A stretch of DNA of 64,000 bases from Saposhnikovia divaricata (Eukaryota; Streptophyta; Magnoliopsida; Apiales; Apiaceae), in assembly GCA_036435485.1 (NCBI GenBank), contig CM071597.1, forward strand, positions 53,303,881 to 53,367,880, read 5' to 3'. The notes beneath the pieces were generated by a model that searched no databases, was not told the DNA's origin, and saw only the letters and a list, made by a program, of their open reading frames with translations. The position numbers were made by a program, and so were the translations under genes. Shown here one piece after another: positions 11,681 through 21,623 of this stretch (position 1 is the stretch's first letter; every line of letters begins with the position of its first letter).

Positions 11681-12569
11681 AGTACCCCAAGCAGGAAGTG
11701 AACTTCAGAATAAGAATGATGATACCAGAAGGAATGGTGGACGCTCTATTTTGATGGAGCATCAAAAACAAAATCAAGTGATGCAGGCCTAGTCTTGCAA
11801 TGCCCCGATGGGCTCAAGTTATCCTAGTAGGACTTAGCTTCATCTAGTAGAAGAAGAAATAAGGTTCATGAAAACCATTGCAGAGCATGTTGCTCCGAGT
11901 AGGACAATAGTACTCTATCACCCGATGAGTGCAAGTCAAGGATGAACGAGTACCGAAAATAAAAGAATAACGAATAGAAAACAAACAAATGCATAGGTGA
12001 AGATCCCGAAGGGTCAAAGCCATGAAAGTCCAAGGATGTTAAGGACTAGCTACTCTTCAATACTTATTAAGGACCTGGATTAAGGATCCAAGGATGAAGG
12101 CCAATAGATAACCTTAAGCAAGGATTAAGAAGTTCAAGCAAGCTCTCGTCTCAGAAGTTTAAAAGGCAAGAAGCCAACGAGATTGCATTTATCGAAATCT
12201 ATATCGATGAATCAACCCCGAATCCTAGGTTGAAGAACAGAAGCTGTTAGCCATGAAGACCAAGGTTAGTTATGAAGGCCAAACTTGAGGGGGGGTCATG
12301 AACCTCCAATTAAGATCCAAAGGTTGAAACTTCATGTTGACTTGAAAACCAATATGTAATTTTGAAAACCTCCTAAAGAAGGTTCAAGACCTCGTGGGGC
12401 TAATCAGAAACCCCCTGGCCTTGGACCAGCAGCTCTGATAGATATTTCGATGATTTAAAACACCATTGAGATTGAAAACCCTTGATTTCAAACTTTGGCG
12501 TTCAACCTTTGAACGTCGACGTTCAACACCCAAGACCAAGACAAACATTGAAGCCATGACGGCCAAGCG
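11681..12569 (+). other. E1 rearranged segment between protease and RT
   Basis: Not colinear with E2. About 11740-11815 is a displaced piece of the second RNase H (compare 14085-14160: GCTCTATTTTGATGGAGC). 11840-11920 and 11950-12010 resemble the E2 post-integrase tract (27390-27460 and 29085-29150: GTAGAAATAAGGTTC, AACAAACAAATG, CCGAAGGG). The rest is noncoding with repeated CAAGGAT/GAAGGCC words. Colinearity returns at about 12570, just before the RT. Confidence 0.7.
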
Positions 12570-14022
12570 AGCTGAGAAGTTACTTATATGGGAGCATCTT
12601 TGAAAGAACCCCTGAAGGGCAAGTTGATAGCATTCTTGCAAGAAAATAGCGATGTGTTTTCTTGGACTGTAGCTAATATGCCAGGGATTGATCCCCAACT
12701 CATAACTCACAAGTTGAATGTTGATCCGGGGCGGAATATAATAAAACATAAAAGAGAAATTTTGCTCCTGAAAGGAAGGAGGCCATCAAACAAGAAGTTG
12801 ACAAGCTCTTAGAGGCTGGGTTTATTGAAAAAATTCAGTTTCCCGAATGGTTAGCAAACCCTGTGATGGTCAAGAAAGCGAATGGGAAGTGGAGGATGTG
12901 TATAGACTTCACTGATTTGAATGATGCATGTCCGAAGGATTGTTTTCCCCTTCCAAGGATTGATATGTTGAAAATGCCACAGCTGGACATGAGATGTTGA
13001 GCTTTATGGATGGGTTCAGCGGCTACAATCAGATTAAGATGCACAAGGATGACATCCCTAAGGTATCTTTCATAACTCACTTTGGTGTTTTCTGCTATCT
13101 TGTTATGGTTTTTGGTCTAAAGAATGCAGGAGCTACTTACCAACGACTGGTGAATAAGATATTCGCCCATCTGATTGGAAAAACCATGGAGGTCTATGTT
13201 GATGACATGTTAGTCAAAAGCCTACTCAAGGCAGATCACATTAAGCACCTCAGAGAGGCATTCGAAGTGCTGAGGCACCACAAGATGATGTTGAATCCAG
13301 CCAAGTGCGCTTTTGGCGTTGGATCTGGAAAATTTTTGGGATTGATGGTTTCAAAAAGAGGCATAGAGGCCAATCCCGACAAGATCAAAGCAATCTTAGA
13401 CATGGAACCACCCCGTTTTGTGAGGGACGTACAGAAGTTAACCGGCAGAGTGGCCGCTCTAGGGAGATTCATCTCCAAGTCTGGTGATAAGTGCTTGCCT
13501 TTCTTTCAAGCATTGAAGAAGGTGAAAATTTTTGAATGGACTAATAAAAGCCAAGAGGCCTTTGAACAGTTGAAGAAGTACATGGCCGAAGCCCCGTTGT
13601 TGGCCACGCCAAGTCCCGGAGAGACTCTTTGTCTGTATCTAGCAATGTCTGAACAAGCATTGAGTGCCGTCCTCGTTAAGGAAGAGAACAAGGTTCAAAG
13701 GCCTATCTACTATGTAAGCAAGGTGCTCCACGGAGCCGAGTTGAATTACTCTCCCATTGAGAAGTTCGCCTTGGCATTGATAACAGCCTCGAGGAAGTTA
13801 CGCCCGTACTTCCAGGCACATAAGATTGAAGTCCTGACGGACCAACAGTTGAGAAACATATTGCATAGCCCGAAGGCTAGTGGAAGGCTAATCAAGTGGG
13901 CGATTGAACTTGGAGAATTTGACATCACGTATAAGCCGCGAACGGCAATCAAGGCTCAGGCTTTAGCTGACTTCGTGGTTGAATGTACCATTAGCAACCA
14001 AGAAGTCGGGGGCAGGAGATGA
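12570..14022 (+). pseudogene. E1 reverse transcriptase and RNase H
   Basis: Matches E2 24130-25590. The RT N-terminus (12588-12770) is followed by frameshifts near 12765 and 12970. From 12979 the frame is open through the FGLKNAGATYQR region and the YVDD box (13196-13207) into the first RNase H (LTDQQLRNILHSPKASGR, about 13835-13890). A one-base loss in a G-run (about 14005) ends the frame at 14022. Catalytic Asp residues are kept, but the frames are broken. Confidence 0.85.
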
Positions 14023-14528
14023 TAACCACCCCTGAAAGTAGAGATAAAGATGAAGAACTTGTACCTGATCAGAAGGAATATTGGGTGCTCTATTTTGATG
14101 GAGCATCAAAAACAAAATCTAGTGGCGCAGGCTTAGTGTTGCAAAACCCCGATGGGTTCACAGTTGAATATGCTTTGAAGTTGGATTTTCCGACAACTAA
14201 CAATGAAGCTGAGTATGAGGCCTTGATAGCCGGTTTAGGCTTGGCCAGAATCATGAGAGTCAAGAATCTCAAAGTTTGTGGAGATTCAAGATTAGTGGTC
14301 TCTCAAGTTAATGGTGAATTTGAGGCCAATGATGAAACTATGGCAATGTATCTGCGAGTTGTGAAAGCTATCATGACTCAGTTTGACGAGTGCTATGTAG
14401 AACACATTCCGAGAGAAGAGAACGTTATGGCCGATGCCCTATCTAAGTTCGCTTCTTCTGAGATAGAAAATTATGCAGGGAGTGTTTACTTTCAGGTCTT
14501 GAAGGCCCTGTCTATTATTTCAAATTGA
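14019..14528 (+). pseudogene. E1 second (archaeal-type) RNase H
   Basis: About 170 residues with the D-E-D-D pattern: Asp in YFDGAS (14094), Glu in NNEAEYEAL, Asp in CGDSRLVVSQ, Asp in MADALSKFAS. A second RNase H downstream of the first is typical of the Tat lineage. It ends prematurely at TGA 14526-14528. E2 continues here into integrase. Confidence 0.85.
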
Positions 14529-15119
14529 TAGCACCAATTGATGTAAGCTGAAGGATAGACCCTCATAAAAGCTCACCCTGAGACTGGTTGGCTCCCTGAT
14601 AATGCCTTGAAGGCACAGAAACTGTTAGTGAGAATGTTGAGATAAGAGGTCCTTTGTCATTCCTTATTTAATCTGGAATCTCAAATTCCGATACAAATGT
14701 TTAGCCTTGATGGCCAAAAAGGCTGTCTGTCTCCAATCGAGATGGCGAAAAAGGTTGTCTGCCTCCAATCGAGTTCGTCGTTTAAGTTTAAGGACTTGAA
14801 TCAAGAGCCGTCAATCGAATTCAAACCAAAGGAAGGTTGGAAACCTAGAATCAAGATAAAGGGTTGACAACCAGATAACGATGCAAACCAGACTTGAAGT
14901 CAAGTGCTCAGTGGAAAAGAAACTTCTTGAACGATCAAACGAGAAGCAAGACCTCCACCATATGAAACAAGGGGGGCAAGAACTAAAAAGCTTCATCACA
15001 AGCTCCACATCTTAGAACAAGAAAGAGAGATTAATTATGCCTTGAAAAGATGTATACAACATACAAATGTCAAGGACGTGATTCAAGAACGAGACTCCAG
15101 GCATTGCGAAAAGCTCCGA
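14529..15119 (+). other. E1 decayed pol end, integrase absent
   Basis: 14529-14650 still aligns with the linker upstream of E2 integrase (CCTGATAATGCCTTGAAGGCA), with indels. After that no HHCC finger or DDE core is found in any frame. 14700-15050 has two copies of a short GGC(C/G)AAAAAGG...TGTCTG word and is otherwise unrecognised. Confidence 0.65.
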
Positions 15120-16605
15120 GAGGCACGACTAAGCGACCATGGAGCTCCTGTCAGCCAACCTGGAGCACCTGGCAGGAAACCAGGATCTCCTGGCAGCCGA
15201 CCAGGTGCCATGAAGAAGGTCTGGCCGACCTGGATCTCCTGGCAGCCGACCAGGTGCCATTGAGAAGGTCTGGCCGACCAGGATCTCCTGGCAGCCGACC
15301 AGGTGCCACGGAGGGGCTTCAGCCGACCTCCTGGCACCTCCCGTCAGTTGGTTGGATCGTTTGATGGTTCTGTTGAAGGTTTCTCACTTTCCGGAACGAA
15401 CATCGACCTCCAACTAAACGTCGTTCAAGCATCGATTAGCACCGTGTAGTGCCGTCTTATGCCATTCAACGTCGTTTAACGTAGATTGAAACGTCGTTCA
15501 AGCATCGATTAGCACCGTGTAATGCCGTCTTATGCCATTCAATGTCGTTTAACATAGATTGAAAGGTCGTTTAAGTACTCCCAGGAAACTTGGAGCACCT
15601 GGCAAGCGAACAAGGAGCACCTGGCAGGCAACCAGGATCTCCTGGCAGCCGACCAGGTGCCACAGAGAGGGTCTGGCCGACCAGGATCTCCTGGCAGGCA
15701 ACCAGGATCTCCTGGCAGCCGACCAGGTGCCACGGAGGAGGTCTGGCCGACCAGGAGCATCCCTAGGCAACGTGGAGCATCCTCCAGCCGACCTGGTGCC
15801 ACGAAGAGAGGTCCTCGTGCTGTTTGGGCCATATCTTGAGCTCCGGGTATCAGATTTGGGCGATCTTATAGTCCACGCGAAGGTCATGGAGTTTTCTACA
15901 ACCTTGGAAGGTCCCCAGCCGACTAGGATCTCCTGGAAGCCGACCAGCTGCCCAGGAAGGGGTCTGGCCGACCATAAGCTCTCTTGTCAGTCGACCTCAC
16001 GCTGTTTGGGCCATATCTTGAGCTCCGGGTATCAGATTTGGGTGATCTTACAGTCCACGCGAAGGTCATGGAGTTTTGTACAACCTTGGAAGGTCCCCAG
16101 CCGACCAGGATCTTCTGGCAGCCGACCAGGTGCCACAGAGTAGGTCTGGCCGACCAGGATCTCCTGGCAGCCGACCAGGAGCACCTGGCAGCCGACCAGG
16201 AGCCACGGAGAGGCTCTAGCTGACTTCCTGGTACCCATCTCGACACCTCCCATCGTTTGATTGGATCATTTGATGGTTCTATTGAAGGTTTCTTACTTTC
16301 CGGGACAAACATCGACCTTCAACTTAGCGCCGTATAGAGTCGATGAGCACCATGTTGTGCCGTTTTATGCCATTTAACGTCGTTTAACAAACATTGAAAC
16401 GTCGTTTAAGCATCGTTTGACAGCATTAAAGTCAACCTGGATCTCCCGTCAATCTGCCAGCGATCAAGAAGCACCTGGCAGGCAATCAGAAGCACCTGGC
16501 AGGCAACCAGGATCTCCTGGCAGCCGACCAGGTGCCACAGAGAGGGTCTGGCCGACCAGGATCTCCTGGCAGCTGGCCAGGACCCTTGTCGGCTGACTCG
16601 CTGCC
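15120..16605 (+). repeat. E1 tandem array 1 (CTGGCAGCCGACCAGG repeats)
   Basis: Blocks of a roughly 49-bp unit built on CTGGCAGCCGACCAGG and GTCTGGCCGACCAGG occur at 15140-15330, 15595-15810, 15910-15990, 16090-16215 and 16435-16600. They alternate with spacers that are themselves duplicated: 15830-15915 and 16005-16090 are near copies (TTTGGGCCATATCTTGAGC). All frames read Gly/Pro/Arg-rich, which is a by-product of the repeat. Similar GCCGACCA words occur at 32097-32420 in E2. Confidence 0.85.
15422..15567 (+). repeat. 73-bp tandem duplication in E1 3' region
   Basis: Two consecutive 73-bp units beginning CGTTCAAGCATCGATTAGC, with a third start truncated at 15568. They are built from the same CGTTTAA/CACCGT words as the array at 16630 but at a longer period. 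Confidence 0.75.
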
Positions 16606-16629
16606 CGGAAGAGGTTACAATTGTCCCGA

Positions 16630-17110
16630 ATCTCCTCCGTTTAGCACCGTTTAGTGCCGTTTAGCACCGTTTAGTGCCGTTTAACGCCGTTTATCGTCGT
16701 TTAACATCGTTTAAACGTCGTTTAAGGCCGTTTAGCGCCGTTAGTGCCGCTAAGCACCGATTAAGTGCCGATTAGCACCGTTAGTGCCGATAGCACCGTC
16801 AGTGCCGATAAGCACCGATTAAGTACCGATAAGCACCGTTAGTGTCGATAGCACCGTTAGTGCCGATTAGCACCGAATAAGTACCGATAAGCACCGTTAG
16901 TGCCAATAGCACCAGTAATGTCGTTAGCACCGACAGTGTCTTCTAGCACCGTTCAGTGTCGTTTAATGCCGGTTGGCGTCACTTAAACGTTGTTTAAGTG
17001 TCGTTTAAGGCTAGTTAGTACCGTTTAGTGCCGTTTTATGCCGTTCAACGTCGTTTAAACATTGTTTAAATGTCGTTAAGGCTGATTAGTGCCGATTAGC
17101 ATTGAATTAA
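16630..17110 (+). repeat. E1 tandem array 2 (CACCGTTTAG / TGCCGTTTAA)
   Basis: A degenerate array of roughly 10-bp words (CACCGTTTAG, TGCCGTTTAA, CATCGTTTAA). The middle part has drifted to CACCGATTAAGTGCCGATTAG-like spacing. It lies just upstream of the polypurine tract, the same place as the ordered array of E2 (32505-33060). Confidence 0.85.
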
Positions 17111-17250
17111 CATTGTCGTAAACGCGTCGATCGCTCCACGCTTTACATAAAGACAATACTCGTGAAACACTAGTGTATAAAGATAAACCCTGACCCGAGT
17201 CTTGGAAAGGACCGTTAAAACTTCAAGGAAAACCTGATCAGTTTTCCTAG

Positions 17251-17265
17251 AAGTTGGGGGGCAAA
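17251..17265 (+). other. E1 polypurine tract
   Basis: AAGTTGGGGGGCAAA directly precedes LTR 2 and matches the corresponding tract of E2 (GCTGGGGGGCAAA before 33181). Confidence 0.8.
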
Positions 17266-17920
17266 TGATATGGGCTAAAAGTAAGCCATAAAGACACATT
17301 TAATGTGGCATTAATTAGACCCGGAATGGTCCAAACGTGGGGCCCACCAGATGGGCCCAAACCCTATTTATAATATTAATTTCGTAATTAATATTAAGGG
17401 TAATAAACAGCTCAGCAAATAAGAGTCAAACAAGGATATTACTCTTGCCTGACTTAGCCTCCAAGATACATATTTCAACATGGAAACTGATTCCTATAAG
17501 GAAGAGATCTAGAACCTTCCTCAAGGAAGACTTGTCCACCAAGTCTCTGACTCCTACCATAATTCTAGGGCTTCTCAGCCTATATAAAGGGTCTAACCCC
17601 TCATCTCAGAAATACGTTTTTGGGCAGAGCTCAATACGTCACTTACGTTTTGGACACAACTCCATACGTTACCCACCACGTTTTGGCTTAATCCTCGAAT
17701 AAGGACATACAAGCCACTGCGTCCTAGGTGAGCTCTCGCCGCCATAGCCTCGAGGGCACCATCACCTAGAACTACGTCCTGGCTTGATTCTCAATAACGA
17801 GATACGTAGGCACTCTGTGAGGACCGATCAGTCTCGTAACACGGAAACAGCCATTAAAGCTCGAAGCTCAACCACCCTAGCATTAATTACAAATCGTAAC
17901 CTAGTTTTTATTCCACAACA
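17266..17920 (+). repeat. E1 LTR 2
   Basis: 655 bp. It differs from LTR 1 at four substitutions that I count (near 17296, 17612, 17659 and 17850). It is followed by another primer-binding site and gag, not by target DNA, so it serves as an internal LTR. Confidence 0.92.
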
Positions 17921-17953
17921 TTTGGCGCCGTCTGTGGGAAGAAGACATCAACC

Positions 17954-19870
17954 ATGGTTAGCACACGAAGAACTGCACCAGGCTCTACCGAAGCTTTACC
18001 AATCAACTCCGCTCCGCGTCTTACCTCTGGGACAACCACGTTTGAACAAGGGACGATCCCCCAAACTTAAGTTTCTCAGCCTCCAGGGACGAATCCCCCT
18101 GCTGGGAGTACGCTGCCTATGGTTGTCCATCCAGAACAGGGAACCAACTCTCTTCAGATGGTGATCTCTCCCCTGGTTGATCCTAACCACCCTCCATCTG
18201 GGGTACAGATCCATACTACGGATCTCCCCATAAATACCAACCAAATGTATGGGTTGCCCAACTACCCCCCTGTTCGAGAACCTGGACCGAGTGGTCATGC
18301 TTTGCAGATCCGAGATCGCGAGTACCTAGAGTACTCCGGCCCCTATACTACTGATTCGACATCTGTGGATGACATTGATGACCGTGACGAGGCCCCAAGG
18401 AGGCGACGTGCTAGTAGAGAGCCCCGAAGGAGGGCCCGAAGAATCCATGATGGACCTCCACAAACGACTGAGGAAAGGATCAAGGCTCATGAGGCTGAGA
18501 TCCAGAGGCTAAAAGATGACGCCGCCAGAGAGCAAGTAAGGCATAATCAAAGTCTGCATCGACCTCCTCCAATCTCAGGAAGGGTTCCCGTCATAGATCT
18601 GGAGAGGTCGTCTAGGAGACGAAGAAGGGCCGATACCTCAACTGAAGGAGCAACGAGGGCGGAAACCCCCAGAAACAACCCCAAGGATCTGATGCCGCTA
18701 GATCTTGATGATCCAACACCTCCGTTCACTAAGGAGGTGCTGAATGCTCGCATCTCAAAGAAATTCAAGATGCCGACGATCAAGGCCTATGATGGAACAG
18801 GCGATCCTGAAACTCATGTCAGGACGTTCACAGCTGCACTACTGCTGCAACCTGCTAGTGACGCCTTAAAGTGTAGGGCGTTCCCTCAAACCCTGTCGGG
18901 TATGGCTCAAAGGTGGTATAACAGGCTACCTGCAAATTCGATTGGCTCTTTCAAGGAGTTGAAGAATGCCATTGTTAGCCAATTCATTAGTGGAAGAGTT
19001 CATGAAAAAAGTTCTGCATCCCTCATGTATGTGGTGCAGGGGAAGACCGAGAATCTAAGAGATTATCTCAAGCGAATCACCAAGGAGACATTGAATATTA
19101 CAGATCTGGAGAATAAAGTGGCCATGGTAGCCTTGGAACACGGAACCACTGATCCTTTCTTCAAGAGGTCTTTGGCAAAACATCCTCCTGAGAACATGGT
19201 CGAGCTCGAACGAAGGGCCGACAAGTATATCAAGGCAGAGGATAGCATGAAAAAAGAAGCTGCTGGAGGCAATGGCAAGGGCTCCAATGACTTTAAGAAA
19301 CGGAAGAAAGAACAAGAGTATGATGCTAGGGACAAGTATCCCCGGACTAGCAAGGATTCTGAATCACCACCGAAGAAGAGTTTGGGACCAAGATTCAACG
19401 ACTATGCAAGACTGAATGCTCCTAGGAGTCAGATCTTGTTAGATATTGAGAAAGACAAAGATTTTCGATGGCCGAAGCCACTTAGGGGTGATCCCGCAAA
19501 GAGAAACAAGGATCAGTACTGTAGATTCCACCGTGATGTGGGGCATGATACAGATGATTGTAGGCAGTTGAAGGATGAGATTGAATTCTTGATCCGAAAA
19601 GGAAAGCTGAACAAGTTCACTAAGGGTGATGATCGTGGAACTCAAAGGAGGGATTATGATAGAAGTGACAATGATAGAAGGGATGATGATCGAGATCGAG
19701 GTCGTAACCCACAGCCCCGAGGGCCAGTTATTAATATGATTTGGGGAGGCCCGACAGCGGCCGGTACAACCCGAAACTCTCGGAAGGCGTATGCCAGAGA
19801 AATGATGCACATCGTGGGAGAAGCCCCGAAGCGTGCCAGGACTGAGATAGCTATTGGTTTTGATGACTAA
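17954..19870 (+). pseudogene. E1 gag, copy 2
   Basis: A near-exact repeat of copy 1, offset 8672 bp. It shares both nonsense codons: TAA 18068-18070 after the original ATG 17954, and TAA 19868-19870. The long open part is 18119-19870 (583 residues). It differs from copy 1 by a handful of residues (for example Asn/Thr in GK(N/T)ENL and Glu/Lys in FT(E/K)EV). Sharing both stops shows the copies come from one already defective parent. Confidence 0.85.
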
Positions 19871-20164
19871 GATCTCGAAGGGGTGAAGTTTCCCCATGAC
19901 GACCCGTTGGTCATAGCCCCTATTATTGAAAATTCGGAGGTGAAGCGAGTCTTGATAGACAATGGAGCTTCTGTTGATATTTTGTTTCATGATGCATTCG
20001 TAAAGATGGGATACACTGACTCTCAGTTGACCCCGACCAACATGCCGATATATGGGTTTAATGGAGTCGAGTCAAAGGTTGAAGGGACTATTCAGTTACC
20101 CGTGACAATCGGGCAAGAACCTAAAGAAGGCACTCAGATGCTGAATTTTCTGGTGATTAAGGCT
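19871..20164 (+). pseudogene. E1 protease fragment, copy 2
   Basis: Same protease as copy 1 (DNGASVDILFHDAF) up to NFLVIKA, then an abrupt switch at 20164/20165 to AT-rich Helitron DNA. The breakpoint corresponds to position 11492 of copy 1. Residues beyond it in this frame are not protease. Confidence 0.85.
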
Positions 20165-20905
20165 ATCACCCATAAATCCCAATACTTTTCAACTAAAACA
20201 TATCATCTTTTCTATATTTTGTAATTAAAATCCTTTTTTTTCTTTCTAGAAATTACTATTACTAATCAATTATCCTTTGTAGCCAAAACATGTTATCTTT
20301 TCTATTTTCTCTAACTAAAATATCTATTGTTCCAATTATACCACGGGCGGTTCTATTTAATAAAATTAAATAATAATATTTTAATACTAATAATTAACCA
20401 ATTACATTTTCAGCTAAAACGTATAATCTTTTCTATATTTTTTTAGCTAAAATTCCTCTTTTTCTAGAAATATCACGGGTAACATTAATTTCTCTTTTTC
20501 TAAATATATTAAAAACAATTTTATTTAGTAAAATAACATAATTAAATTATAATTACTATAAACTAATCAATTACCTTTTTCACCTAAAACATGTTATTTT
20601 TTTTAATTTTCTCTAACAAAAACTTCTCTTTTTTCAATTATATCACGGGCATTCTATTTAATAAAATGAAAAAATAATTTTATAATTACTAATAATTAAC
20701 TGATTACCTTTTTCAACTAAAATCTATCATCTTTTCTATATTTCCGAGCTAAAATCCCTACTTTTCTAGAAATATCATGGATAACAATTATATACTTATT
20801 ATCAAATCATCTCATTTAAAAATTAAAAAAATTAATTCAATTTAATGAAAAAAATTCATATAATATTTAAAAAAAATTCGTGCATCGCACGGATTTTAAG
20901 TTAGT

Positions 20906-21006
20906 ATGAATAAATTGACATACAGGTAGAAAAATATAAAACTAGGTATTAGACTTATAGTTTTTACGTAAATTTATACTAGTAAGTGCTTTACATTTTA
21001 TATTAT
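20906..21006. other. Spacer between two Helitrons
   Basis: About 100 bp of AT-rich DNA between the 3' end of Helitron A and the 3' end of the oppositely oriented Helitron B. No gene or clear motif is seen. Confidence 0.6.
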
Positions 21007-21090
21007 ATTAGTTTATAACCAGTGCGATGCACGAATTTCTCTTGATATGTAATAATTTTATTTTATGTTATAATTATATTTTTATATAAT

Positions 21091-21590
21091 TGATATGGGC
21101 TGAAAATAAGCCCTAAAAGACACATTTAATGCGGCATTAATTAGACCCAGAATGGTCCAAACGTGAGGCCCACCAGATGGGCCCAAACCCTATTTACAAT
21201 ATTAATTTCGTAATTAATATTAAGGGTAATAAACAGCTCAGCAATAAGAGTTGGATAAGGATATTATCTCCATCAGACTTAGCCACCAAGGCATCCAATT
21301 CGATATGGAAACTGATTTCTACAAGGAATAGATCTAGAACCTTCCTCAAGAAAGACTTGTCCACCAAGTCTCTGACTCCTACCATAATTCTAAGGCTTCT
21401 CAGCCTATATAAAGGGCCAGACCCCTCAACCTAGAACTACGATTTTGGCTTGATCTTTGATATTCATCAAAGTACGTAGGCATCTTGTGAAGGCAGATTC
21501 AGCCACGAACACAAGAACAACCATTAAAGCTCGAAGCTCAACCACCCTAACATTAATTACAAATCGTAACCTAGTTTTTATTCCACAACA
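21091..21590 (+). repeat. E2 5' LTR
   Basis: 500 bp, TGATATGGG...CCACAACA, with TATA box TATATAAAGG at 21406-21415. The primer-binding site TGGCGTCGTCTTTGGGAA follows at 21593; its GTC in place of GCC weakens the match to the E1 site. Confidence 0.93.
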
Positions 21591-21623
21591 TTTGGCGTCG
21601 TCTTTGGGAAGACAACATCAACC

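Larger units (their letters stand above)
8594..20164 (+). mobile_element. Tat-lineage Ty3/gypsy element E1 (LTR-internal-LTR-partial internal)
   Basis: LTR 1 (8594-9248) and LTR 2 (17266-17920) are both 655 bp and differ at 4 positions that I count (0.6%). The first internal region has gag, protease, RT-RNase H and a second RNase H, but no integrase. After LTR 2 a primer-binding site and a second gag follow, cut off inside the protease at 20164, where Helitron sequence resumes. No third LTR and no target-site duplication are visible. The simplest reading is a tandem element made by recombination between LTRs, then a deletion at its right end. E1 is non-autonomous. Confidence 0.85.
8130..20905 (+). 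mobile_element. Non-autonomous Helitron A, split by Tat element E1
   Basis: The 5' end TCTATACTATTATATAA at 8130 follows an A. The 3' end at 20880-20905 has a short hairpin (CGTGCATCGCACGG) followed by TTAGT, a one-base variant of the CTRRT terminus. Helitron sequence occupies 8130-8593 and 20165-20905. Both parts share degenerate internal repeats (words such as CTTTTTCAGCCAAAACATG and TATCACGGGCGGTT), which shows they were once continuous. No Rep/helicase coding sequence is present, so it moved, if at all, with help from another copy. Terminal style and lack of TSD are standard for plant Helitrons. Confidence 0.78.

Noticed and set aside
15042..16312. Gly/Pro/Arg-rich, collagen-like reading frames on both strands
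   Set aside because: They follow from the 49-bp GC-rich tandem repeat, occur in several frames on both strands, and have no start context or conserved neighbours.
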